DNA of 64,000 bases from Streptomyces sp. NBC_01262 (GTDB lineage: Bacteria > Actinomycetota > Actinomycetes > Streptomycetales > Streptomycetaceae): assembly GCF_036226365.1 (NCBI RefSeq), contig NZ_CP108462.1:6232501-6296500 (forward strand). Reading direction: 5' to 3'. A program made the translations under genes and the position numbers. Of the stretch, positions 24,103 through 33,066 are shown in pieces; the stretch's first letter is position 1; each line of letters begins with the position of its first letter. The notes beneath the pieces are model-generated. The model had not been told where the DNA came from and did not search any database. It saw only the letters and a program-made list of their open reading frames with translations.

Positions 24103-26403
24103 ATGACACTCGGCTTCGGTGCGCGGCGTCGCGGGGAACTCCCGGTTGAAGTGACCGAGTTGGTCGGCAGGACGGCGGAGCTGGCCAAGGTGCGCAGACT
24201 GCTGGACCGCGCCCGTCTGGTGACGCTGACCGGGCCCGGCGGGGTCGGCAAGAGCCGGATAGCGCTGCGCGCCGCCGCAGAGGCGCGGCCGGACTACCCG
24301 GACGGGATCTGCCTCGCCGAGCTGTCGGAGCTGCAGGACGCGGAGCTGCTGCCGCACACCCTGGCCACCCTGCTGGGGCTGCCCGCGCAGGACGCCCGGT
24401 CGCCGCTGGACCTGCTGGTGGAGTATCTGCGGGACCGGCGGGTGCTGGTGGTCCTGGACACCTGCGAGCATCTGGTCGACGCGTGCGCGATGCTCGCCGA
24501 CGTACTGCTGCGCGAGGCTTCCGGAGTCACCGTGCTGGCCACCAGCCGGCAGCCGCTGGACGTGCCGGGCGAGCACACCCTGCAGGTCCCGCCGCTGCCG
24601 GTGCAGGACGCCGTGGCGCTGTTCGGGCGGCGGGCGGCGGCCGTGGTGCCCGGTTTCGCGGTCACCGAGGCCAACCGGGCCGATGTGCTCGTGCTGTGCC
24701 GCCGCCTGGACGGCATCCCGCTGGCCATCGAGCTGGCCACCGTACGCCTGCGGGCCATCCCCCTGGACCAGCTCACCGCCCGCCTGGAGGACCGGTTCCG
24801 CATCCTCGGGAGCAACCGCGCGGCCCGTACCAGCCTGTCCCGGCACCAGACGCTGCGCACCACCATCGGCTGGTCCCACGAGCTGTGCTCACCGCAGGAG
24901 AGGCTGCTGTGGGCCCGGCTGTCGGTCTTCGCGGGCACCTTCGACCTCGCGGCCGCCGAGCAGGTCTGCTCCGGCGGCGATCTGCCGCCGGCGGAGGTGC
25001 TGGAGCACCTCATCGCGCTGGTCGACAAGTCCGTCGTGCTGCGCGTGGACGGCCCCGGCGGCACCCGCTACCGGCTGCTCGACACCATCCGCGAGTACGG
25101 GGCCGAGTGGCTCGCCCAGAGCGGCGGCACACCGGCCTGCCGGCGCCGCCACCGGGACCACCACCTGCTGCTCGCCGAGCGTTTCTACGACCGCCTGCTC
25201 ACCGCGGAGCAGGTCACCCTCTACAAGGCGCTGGTGCGCGATCAGGCCAATCTGCGCGCCGCCCTGGAGTACGCCTTCACCGAGCCGCAGGGCCACCGCC
25301 ACGGCCTCGTGCTGGCCAGCAAGCTCTGGGCGTACTGGGTGACCTCCGGGCTGCCCACGGAGGGCCGCTACTGGCTCGACAAGGGCCTGTCCCTGAGCCC
25401 GGACCCCGGCTCCGAGCGGGCGCACGCGCTCGTCGTCTCCGGCATCCTCGCCCTCATGCAGGGCGACCTCGAACCCGCCCTCACCCGCTTCACCGAGGCC
25501 CGCCGCACCGCCGAGCAGGTCGGTGACCCGACCGCGCTCGCCTACGCCATCGGCTACATCGGGGGCGTACACGGCCTGTACGGCGAAAGGGAGCTCTCCC
25601 GGGAGCACACCGACGACGCCCGGGCCAGGCTGCGGGCCCTGGACGACCGGCTCGGGCTGGTCGTCTCGCACTACCAGGAGGGCTTTCTGCGGGCCGTCAT
25701 AAACGACATTCCCGGGGCGGTCGAGATGTGCGACCGGGCCATGGAATACCTGGGCGAGGCGAGCGGCGAGTGCATGATCCAGTCCAACATCATGCTGATC
25801 AAGGGCATCGTCGCCTGGGACACCGGTGACCGGGCCGGGTGCGCCCGGCTGGTCCGCTCCGCGCTGGTCATGAAGCGCGAGCTCGGCGAGGTGTGGGGGC
25901 TCGCGCACTGCACCGAGGCCCTGGCCTGGGTCGCGGCGGAGGACGGGCGCTACGCCCGCACCGCCTGGATGCTCGGCGCCGCGCAGACGCTGTGGCGGCG
26001 CATCGGCACGCCCATGTTCGGCGTCGAAACGCTGCTTGCGCAGCACGCCCGTTCCGAGCGCGTCGCGCGTGAGGCGCTCGGGGAGCGGGCGTACGGGCGG
26101 CTCAACGAACGGGGCGCCCGGCTCGCCCTGGGCCGCGCGGTCGAACTGGTGCTCGCCGACGCGGACTCCCCGCTACGGCTGCCCGCGCAGGACGCGGAAC
26201 GCGGCGGCCGCTCCGGGGCGGAGGGGCTGACGCCCCGGGAGCGCGAGGTGGCGGCGCTCGTCGCGCAGGGGCTGTCCAACCGGGAGGTCGCGGAACGGCT
26301 GGTGATCTCCAAGCGGACGGCCGACGCGCACGTCGAGCACATCCTCGCCAAGCTCGGGGCGTCGTCCCGTACGGAGATCGCCGCGCTGGCCGGTGAGGGC
26401 TGA
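24103..26403 (+). CDS. large ATPase regulator with LuxR-type HTH
   Basis: A 766-residue cytosolic regulator. The N-terminal AfsR-like NTPase (about 18-330) has TELVGRTAELAKV, Walker A GPGGVGKS (44-51) and VLVVLDTCEHLVDACA (Walker B). A tetratricopeptide-like helical region (about 390-690) follows, then a LuxR HTH (about 703-762; LTPREREVAALVAQGLSNREVAERLVISKRTADAHVEHILAKLG). Such STAND-type regulators switch genes when a ligand or partner binds; target and signal are unknown here. No ribosome-binding site is seen upstream of ATG 24103. Confidence 0.9.
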   Translation: MTLGFGARRRGELPVEVTELVGRTAELAKVRRLLDRARLVTLTGPGGVGKSRIALRAAAEARPDYPDGICLAELSELQDAELLPHTLATLLGLPAQDARSPLDLLVEYLRDRRVLVVLDTCEHLVDACAMLADVLLREASGVTVLATSRQPLDVPGEHTLQVPPLPVQDAVALFGRRAAAVVPGFAVTEANRADVLVLCRRLDGIPLAIELATVRLRAIPLDQLTARLEDRFRILGSNRAARTSLSRHQTLRTTIGWSHELCSPQERLLWARLSVFAGTFDLAAAEQVCSGGDLPPAEVLEHLIALVDKSVVLRVDGPGGTRYRLLDTIREYGAEWLAQSGGTPACRRRHRDHHLLLAERFYDRLLTAEQVTLYKALVRDQANLRAALEYAFTEPQGHRHGLVLASKLWAYWVTSGLPTEGRYWLDKGLSLSPDPGSERAHALVVSGILALMQGDLEPALTRFTEARRTAEQVGDPTALAYAIGYIGGVHGLYGERELSREHTDDARARLRALDDRLGLVVSHYQEGFLRAVINDIPGAVEMCDRAMEYLGEASGECMIQSNIMLIKGIVAWDTGDRAGCARLVRSALVMKRELGEVWGLAHCTEALAWVAAEDGRYARTAWMLGAAQTLWRRIGTPMFGVETLLAQHARSERVAREALGERAYGRLNERGARLALGRAVELVLADADSPLRLPAQDAERGGRSGAEGLTPREREVAALVAQGLSNREVAERLVISKRTADAHVEHILAKLGASSRTEIAALAGEG

Positions 26404-26581
26404 GTCCCGCATCGGTGCCGCGCACTGGCCGGACCGTCAAACATCGGTTCATCTTTTTGTACACATAGGGCCCCCGACAGCGCCCCGGTGGGAGCGATAG
26501 CCTTGAGCGAGATCAGCGCTGATCTTCGGATTCGGACCGTCACCTACGTCTCGCAATGGCGCGCGACAGGAGCATGAGGAC

Positions 26582-29500
26582 ATGCAGACCAAGCTGGACG
26601 AAGCCAAGGCCGAGCTGCTCCAACGAGCCGCCCGGGTCGCCGAGAACAGCCCGGCGGGGGGCAAACCCGGTCAGGGGCTCGACGAGAAGGCGCTAGCTGC
26701 GTTCCTTCAGCGCTACTACCTCCACAGCGCGCCGGAGGACCTGGTCTCGCGGGACCCGGTGGACGTGCTCGGGGCGGCGCTGTCGCACTACCGGCTGGCC
26801 GAGCTGCGCCCGCAGGGCACGGCGAACGTACGGGTGCACACGCCCACCGTCGAGGAGAACGGGTGGACGTGCAGCCACTCGGTCGTCGAGGTGGTCACCG
26901 ACGACATGCCGTTCCTGGTGGACTCGGTCACCAATGAGCTGACCCGGCAGGACCGGGCCATCCATGTGGTGATCCACCCGCAGATCGTGGTCCGGCGCGA
27001 TCTCACCGGCAAGCTCCTCGAAATCCTGGGCACCGGCCGCCCCGCCGAGGGCGAACTGCCGCACGACGCGCTCGTGGAGTCCTGGATCCATGTCGAGATC
27101 GACCGCGAGACCGACCGCGCCGATCTGAAGCAGATCACCGCGGACCTGCGCCGCGTGCTGTCCGACGTCCGCGAGGCGGTCGAGGACTGGACCAAGATGC
27201 ACGACCGCGCGCTGTTCGTCGCGGGCGAGCTGGCCGCCGCGCCGCCCAAGGGGCTGGAGGAGCAGGAGATCGCCGAGGCGGAGGAGCTGCTGTGCTGGCT
27301 CTCCGAGGACCACTTCACCTTCCTCGGCTACCGCGAGTACCAGCTCGTCACCGAGACCACCGCCGAGGGCGTCCAGGAGGACGTGCTCGCGCCGGTCCCC
27401 GGCACCGGGCTGGGCATCCTGCGCTCCGACCCCACGCACTCCGCCAGCGACGAGCACCCGGTCTCGCCGTCCTTCCACCGGCTGCCCGCCGACGTACGGG
27501 CCAAGGCCCGCGAGCACAAGCTGCTGGTCCTCACGAAGGCCAACAGCCGCGCCACCGTGCACCGCCGCAGCTACCTGGACTACGTCGGGGTCAAGAAGTT
27601 CGACGCCGACGGCAATGTCATCGGCGAGCGCCGCTTCCTCGGCCTGTTCTCCTCGGCCGCGTACACCGAGTCCGTACGCCGCGTGCCGGTGGTCCGCCGC
27701 AAGGTCGCCGAGGTCCTGGAGCGGGCCGGCTTCGGGCCGGAGAGCCACGACGGCCGCGACCTGCTGCAGATCCTGGAGACCTACCCGCGCGACGAGCTGT
27801 TCCAGACGCCCGTGGACCAGCTCAAGTCCATCGCGACCAGCGTGCTGTACCTGCAGGAGCGGCGCCGGCTGCGGCTGTTCCTGCGCCAGGACGAGTACGG
27901 GCGCTACTACTCGGCGCTGATCTACCTGCCGCGCGACCGCTTCACCACCGACGTACGGCTGAAGATCACCGACATCCTCGTCGAGGAGCTGAACGGCAGG
28001 CAGTCGGTGGACTTCACCGCGCTGCACACCGAATCGGTGCTGTCCCGGCTGCACTTCGTGGTCCGCGTCCTGCCCGGCACCGAGCTGGTGCACCTCACCG
28101 ACGCCGACGTCGAGCGGATCGAGAGCCGGCTCTCCGACGCCACCCGCTCCTGGGCCGACGGCTTCGCCGAGGCGCTGAACGCCGAGTGCGGCGAGGAGCG
28201 CGCGGCCGAGCTGGCCCGCCGCTACCAGAACTCCTTCCCCGAGGGCTACAAGGCCGACTTCACCGCGCGCAGCGCCGTGGCCGACCTCCAGCACCTCGAA
28301 CGGCTCGCGCCCGACGACGACTTCACCCTCAGCCTGTACGAGCCGGTCCACGCCCCGGCCGACGAGCGCCGCTTCAAGATCTACCGCACCGGCGCGCCCG
28401 TCTCGCTGTCCGCCGTCCTGCCGATCCTGCAGCGCCTGGGCGTCGAGGTCATCGACGAGCGCCCGTACGAGCTGCGCAGGGGCGACGGCAGCCGCGCCTG
28501 GATCTACGACTTCGGCCTGCGCATCGACCGTTCGCTGGGCGACCTGGGCGACGACGCCCGCGAGCGCTTCCAGGAGGCCTTCGCCGCCACCTGGACCGGC
28601 CAGGCCGAGAACGACGGCTTCAACTCCCTCGTCCTGCGCGCGGGACTGACCTGGCGCCAGGCGGTCGTCCTGCGCAGCTACGCCAAGTACCTGCGGCAGG
28701 CCGGCTCCACCTTCAGCCAGGACTACATGGAGGACACCCTCCGCTCCAACGTCCACACCACCCGGCTGCTGGTCAACCTCTTCCAGGCCCGGATGTCCCC
28801 CGACCACCAGCGGGCCGGCAGCGAGCTGACCGACGCGCTGATGGAGGAGCTGGACGCCGCCCTCGACCAGGTCGCCTCGCTGGACGAGGACCGCATCCTG
28901 CGGGCCTTCCTCACCCTCATCAAGGCGACGCTGCGCACCAACTACTTCCAGCGCCGCGAGGACGGCAGGCCGCACGACTACCTGTCGGTGAAGTTCGACC
29001 CGCAGGCCGTGCCCGATCTGCCCGCGCCCCGCCCGGCGTTCGAGATCTGGGTGTACTCCCCGAAGGTCGAGGGCGTGCACCTGCGCTTCGGCAAGGTCGC
29101 GCGCGGCGGCCTGCGCTGGTCCGACCGGCGCGAGGACTTCCGTACCGAGGTGCTGGGCCTGGTCAAGGCGCAGATGGTCAAGAACACCGTCATCGTGCCG
29201 GTCGGCGCCAAGGGCGGCTTCGTCGCCAAGCAGCTGCCCGACCCGGGGGTGGACCGCGACGCGTGGCTGGCCGAGGGCATCTCGTCGTACAAGACCTTCA
29301 TCTCCGGTCTGCTCGACATCACCGACAACCTGGTCGCCGGCCATGTCGTGCCGCCGACCGATGTCGTACGCCACGACGAGGACGACACGTACCTGGTCGT
29401 CGCCGCCGACAAGGGCACCGCCGCCTTCTCCGACATCGCCAACGAGGTCGCGGTCTCGTACGGCTTCTGGCTCGGGGACGCCTTCGCCTCCGGCGGCTCG

Positions 29501-31513
29501 GTCGGCTACGACCACAAGAAGATGGGCATCACCGCCAAGGGCGCCTGGGAGTCCGTCAAGCGGCACTTCCGGGAGATGGGCCACAACACCCAGACCCAGG
29601 ACTTCACGGTCGTCGGCGTCGGCGACATGTCCGGCGACGTGTTCGGCAACGGCATGCTGCTCAGCGAGCACATCCGCCTGATCGCCGCCTTCGACCACCG
29701 GCACATCTTCATCGACCCCAACCCCGACGCGGCCACCTCCTTCGCCGAGCGCCGCCGCATGTTCGAGCTGCCGAGGTCCAGCTGGGCGGACTACGACTCC
29801 TCGCTGATCTCGGCGGGCGGCGGAATCTTCCCCCGCAGCGCCAAGGCCATCACCATCACCCCGCAGATCCGCAAGGCGCTCGGGATCGACCAGCCGGTGG
29901 CCAAGCTGACCCCGGCGGAGCTGATGAAGGCGGTCCTCCAGGCCCAGGTGGACCTGCTGTGGAACGGCGGCATCGGCACGTACGTCAAGGCCTCGACGGA
30001 GTCGCACGCCGATGTCGGCGACAAGGCCAACGACCCGATCCGGGTCGACGGCAACGAGCTGCGGGTCAAGGTCGTCGGCGAGGGCGGCAACCTCGGGCTC
30101 ACCCAGCTCGGCCGGATCGAGTTCGCCCTGAACGGCGGGAAGATCAACACCGACGCGATCGACAACAGCGCCGGTGTGGACGCCTCCGACCACGAGGTCA
30201 ACATCAAGATCCTGCTCAACGCGGTCGTCACGGACGGCGACATGACGGTGAAGCAGCGCAACAAGCTGCTCGCCGAGATGACCGACGAGGTCGGCGCGCT
30301 CGTTCTGCGCAACAACTACGCGCAGAACGTGGCCCTGGGCAACGGCATGGCCCAGTCCGCCAGCCTGCTCCACGCCCACCAGCGCTACATCCGCCGCCTG
30401 GTGCGCGACGGCTACCTGGACCGGGCCCTGGAGTTCCTGCCCACCGACCGCCAGATCCGCGAGCGGCTCGCCTCCGGCCAGGGCCTCACCCAGCCCGAGC
30501 TGGCCGTGCTGCTGGCGTACACCAAGATCACGGTGGCGGCCGAGCTGATCGGGACCGGGCTGCCCGACGACCCGTACCTGCGGGCACTGCTGCACGAGTA
30601 CTTCCCGCACGCCCTGCGCGCGAGCTTCGAGTCGCAGATCGACAACCACGCCCTGCACCGCGAGATCGTCACCACGATCCTGGTCAACGACACCATCAAC
30701 ACGGCCGGCAGCACCTTCCTCCACCGCTTCAAGGAGGAGACCGGCGCCAACACCGAGGAGATCGTCCGCGCCCACACCGCCGCCCGCTCGATCTACGGCC
30801 TCGGCCGGATCTGGGACGACGTCGAAGCGCTGGACAACACGGTCCCGGCCGCCGTCCAGACCAGGATCCGGCTGCACTCGCGGCGCCTGGTCGAGCGGGC
30901 CGCGCGCTGGCTGCTCAACAACCGGCCGCAGCCGCTGGAGATCGCCGGCACGATCGACTTCTTCACCGAGGGCGTCGCCACCGTCTGGGCCGTGCTGCCC
31001 AAGCTGCTGCGCGGCCCCGACCTGGAGTGGTACCAGTCCATCCACGACGAGCTGACCGGGGCCGGCGTCCCCGAGGAGCTCGCCACCCGCGTCGCCGGCC
31101 TCTCCTCGGCCTTCCCGATCCTCGACATCGTCGATGTCGCCGACCGGACCGGCAAGGAGCCGCTGGAGGTCGCCGAGGTCTACTACGACCTCGCCGACCG
31201 GCTGGTCATCACCCAGCTCCTCGACCGGATCATCGAGCTGCCCCGGGCCGACCGCTGGCAGTCCATGGCCCGCGCCGCCATCCGCGAGGACCTCTTCGCC
31301 GCCCACGCCGCGCTCACGGCCGACGTCCTGTCGGCGGGCAACGGCAGCTCCACCCCCGGGCAGCGCTTCGAGGCATGGGAGACCAAGAACGCGGCGATCA
31401 TCGGCCGGGCCCGGGCCACGCTGGAGGAGATCCAGACCTCCGAGGCCTACGACCTGGCCAATCTGTCGGTCGCGATGCGCACGATCAGGACCCTGCTCCG
31501 TACGCACCGCTGA
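26582..31513 (+). CDS. NAD-specific glutamate dehydrogenase, large (180-kDa) type
   Basis: A 1643-residue enzyme of the Bac_GDH family, oxidatively deaminating glutamate to 2-oxoglutarate and ammonia with NAD. The N-terminal half holds ACT-like regulatory regions; the catalytic core includes GGLRWSDRREDFRTE, VGAKGGFV with the substrate lysine K877, and the nucleotide-binding loop GVGDMSGDVFGNGM (about 1010-1025). The length matches the family originally described in Streptomyces clavuligerus. The ATG has AGGAG 9 nt upstream. Its 3' end overlaps the convergent membrane-protein gene by 29 bp, unusual for a large housekeeping gene but easy to read from both strands. Confidence 0.96.
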   Translation: MQTKLDEAKAELLQRAARVAENSPAGGKPGQGLDEKALAAFLQRYYLHSAPEDLVSRDPVDVLGAALSHYRLAELRPQGTANVRVHTPTVEENGWTCSHSVVEVVTDDMPFLVDSVTNELTRQDRAIHVVIHPQIVVRRDLTGKLLEILGTGRPAEGELPHDALVESWIHVEIDRETDRADLKQITADLRRVLSDVREAVEDWTKMHDRALFVAGELAAAPPKGLEEQEIAEAEELLCWLSEDHFTFLGYREYQLVTETTAEGVQEDVLAPVPGTGLGILRSDPTHSASDEHPVSPSFHRLPADVRAKAREHKLLVLTKANSRATVHRRSYLDYVGVKKFDADGNVIGERRFLGLFSSAAYTESVRRVPVVRRKVAEVLERAGFGPESHDGRDLLQILETYPRDELFQTPVDQLKSIATSVLYLQERRRLRLFLRQDEYGRYYSALIYLPRDRFTTDVRLKITDILVEELNGRQSVDFTALHTESVLSRLHFVVRVLPGTELVHLTDADVERIESRLSDATRSWADGFAEALNAECGEERAAELARRYQNSFPEGYKADFTARSAVADLQHLERLAPDDDFTLSLYEPVHAPADERRFKIYRTGAPVSLSAVLPILQRLGVEVIDERPYELRRGDGSRAWIYDFGLRIDRSLGDLGDDARERFQEAFAATWTGQAENDGFNSLVLRAGLTWRQAVVLRSYAKYLRQAGSTFSQDYMEDTLRSNVHTTRLLVNLFQARMSPDHQRAGSELTDALMEELDAALDQVASLDEDRILRAFLTLIKATLRTNYFQRREDGRPHDYLSVKFDPQAVPDLPAPRPAFEIWVYSPKVEGVHLRFGKVARGGLRWSDRREDFRTEVLGLVKAQMVKNTVIVPVGAKGGFVAKQLPDPGVDRDAWLAEGISSYKTFISGLLDITDNLVAGHVVPPTDVVRHDEDDTYLVVAADKGTAAFSDIANEVAVSYGFWLGDAFASGGSVGYDHKKMGITAKGAWESVKRHFREMGHNTQTQDFTVVGVGDMSGDVFGNGMLLSEHIRLIAAFDHRHIFIDPNPDAATSFAERRRMFELPRSSWADYDSSLISAGGGIFPRSAKAITITPQIRKALGIDQPVAKLTPAELMKAVLQAQVDLLWNGGIGTYVKASTESHADVGDKANDPIRVDGNELRVKVVGEGGNLGLTQLGRIEFALNGGKINTDAIDNSAGVDASDHEVNIKILLNAVVTDGDMTVKQRNKLLAEMTDEVGALVLRNNYAQNVALGNGMAQSASLLHAHQRYIRRLVRDGYLDRALEFLPTDRQIRERLASGQGLTQPELAVLLAYTKITVAAELIGTGLPDDPYLRALLHEYFPHALRASFESQIDNHALHREIVTTILVNDTINTAGSTFLHRFKEETGANTEEIVRAHTAARSIYGLGRIWDDVEALDNTVPAAVQTRIRLHSRRLVERAARWLLNNRPQPLEIAGTIDFFTEGVATVWAVLPKLLRGPDLEWYQSIHDELTGAGVPEELATRVAGLSSAFPILDIVDVADRTGKEPLEVAEVYYDLADRLVITQLLDRIIELPRADRWQSMARAAIREDLFAAHAALTADVLSAGNGSSTPGQRFEAWETKNAAIIGRARATLEEIQTSEAYDLANLSVAMRTIRTLLRTHR

Positions 31514-33038
31514 GCCGGTACAGCCGCTCCCCGGTCACCCGGCCCGAGGCCACCCGCGTCGCATCCGGCGGCGCGGGTTCGCCCGGCAGCGTCAGCACCC
31601 AGCGGACCTTGTACGCCCGCTCGATGCGCCGCCGGTCCTCGCCGGACGTCACCGGCGAGAAGTACGCCCGCACCGCCGCCTTCCGCGCCTGCCGCACCGA
31701 GAGCGGCGTGGACGGATCCGGCCAGGCCGGCGCCACCAGATAGGCGCCGTACGCCGGCAGCACCCTGCTGGGCCGGAACCCGTCGGTGAGGACCACCTCG
31801 CCGACGGGGATCCGGTCCGCCGCCCACCGGTAGTCCGGCCAGTGGCCGGTGCGCTGCAGCACCACCGGCGCGTAGCCCTTCGGCACCACCGCCCCGGCCT
31901 GCGCGACCAGTCCCGCGCATGCGGCGAGCGCCGTCAGGGGGACGAGAACCTGACGCAACTGCGTCCACGGCGGGATCTCCGCCAGCTCCACCGCGAGTGA
32001 GAACTGCAGCGGCACGAGCAGCAGCCCGAAGATCCGCCCGTACGCGTAGTGGCCGCTGAACCATCCGTACGCCGCCACCCCGCAGCCCAGCACGAACATC
32101 AGCACCAGCGGGTCGAACGGATCGCGCCGCGCCCGCCAGGCCAGAGCGGGCAGCCCGGCGAGCGCGAGCCCGTAACAGGCCCACAGGTCGTGATAGAGCG
32201 GCCGGTGCATCGAGTCCGTGGCAGGGTCGCCGATCAGCGAGAACACGCTGAAGTACGGCCACCACGCCGCCACCGCGAAGGCCACCGCCCCCGTCAGCGC
32301 CCACCTGCCGCTGGAGCGGGCCCACCTGCGCCGGCGCCCCGCCACCAGCGCCGCCATCCCGATCGCCGCGCCGATCGCCGTGAACGGATGGATCAGCACC
32401 ACCAGTCCCGCCAGCGCCCCCAGCCCCGCGTACGCCCACGGCCCCGGACCCGGCCCGCGCTGCGCGAAGCGGCTGGTCAGCGCCCAGAGATGGAAGGTCA
32501 GCCCGACCGCGAGCGCGCTGGGATACGTGATGCCCCGCACCAGCGACTGCAGGCCCAGGAAGCCGGTCCACTCCATGTGGGCCGGTCCCCACAGGAGCAC
32601 GAACGCCCCCAGAGCCAGCACCGGCGCCCAGCGGCGCGAGCTGAGGGTACGGGTGAACGCGGCGATCCCGGTGAGCAGCACCGCCAGATTCAGCGGCCCG
32701 CACGCCCTCAGCAACTGCCATCCGGGCAGGTCCGTCGCCCTGGCCACCAGCCCGAGGACCAGGGTGTACGGCGTGTAGTACGGGCTCCCGCCGCCCGGCA
32801 TGTCCAGCAGCGGGTTGGACGGGTGCAGCCAGTCCGCCCTGATCCTCTCCACGGCGGCGGCATACTGGCCGAAGCCACCGGCGACCGGGAGCCGCCACGC
32901 CGTCACCGATATCAGCAGCCAGACGGCGGTGCCCAGCACCTGGTACGGCGTGAGCCATCGGCCGCGCTGCCGCCCGGCCTCCTCCTGGGCGCCGGTGACC
33001 TGCGGTTTCGCGTGGATCGTGGTCAGCACGCCGGTCAC
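31485..33038 (-). CDS. polytopic membrane protein (GT-C-like)
   Basis: A 517-residue integral membrane protein with about ten hydrophobic segments (for example VLGTAVWLLISVTAWRL, APVLALGAFVLLWGP, ALAGLVVLIHPFTAIGAAIG, LRQVLVPLTALAACAGLVAQ) and a C-terminal extracytoplasmic part of about 110 residues. The general layout resembles GT-C-type lipid-linked sugar transferases or flippase-like proteins, but I see no decisive catalytic motif. GTG start with AGGGG nearby, 28 nt after the second glycerophosphotransferase gene, so it is probably the last gene of that operon and may handle the lipid-linked or exported polymer. Its 3' end overlaps the glutamate dehydrogenase gene by 29 bp. Confidence 0.78.
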   Translation of the reverse strand: MTGVLTTIHAKPQVTGAQEEAGRQRGRWLTPYQVLGTAVWLLISVTAWRLPVAGGFGQYAAAVERIRADWLHPSNPLLDMPGGGSPYYTPYTLVLGLVARATDLPGWQLLRACGPLNLAVLLTGIAAFTRTLSSRRWAPVLALGAFVLLWGPAHMEWTGFLGLQSLVRGITYPSALAVGLTFHLWALTSRFAQRGPGPGPWAYAGLGALAGLVVLIHPFTAIGAAIGMAALVAGRRRRWARSSGRWALTGAVAFAVAAWWPYFSVFSLIGDPATDSMHRPLYHDLWACYGLALAGLPALAWRARRDPFDPLVLMFVLGCGVAAYGWFSGHYAYGRIFGLLLVPLQFSLAVELAEIPPWTQLRQVLVPLTALAACAGLVAQAGAVVPKGYAPVVLQRTGHWPDYRWAADRIPVGEVVLTDGFRPSRVLPAYGAYLVAPAWPDPSTPLSVRQARKAAVRAYFSPVTSGEDRRRIERAYKVRWVLTLPGEPAPPDATRVASGRVTGERLYRLSGAYGAGS

Positions 33039-33066
33039 GTCGGCCCCTCCCGGATTCGTCGTCTCG

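Noticed and set aside
26693..31507. A 1604-codon open frame opposite the glutamate dehydrogenase gene
   Set aside because: It mirrors the real gene codon for codon; high third-position GC keeps the opposite strand open. Its protein is low-complexity Val/Gly/Asp-rich with no motifs.
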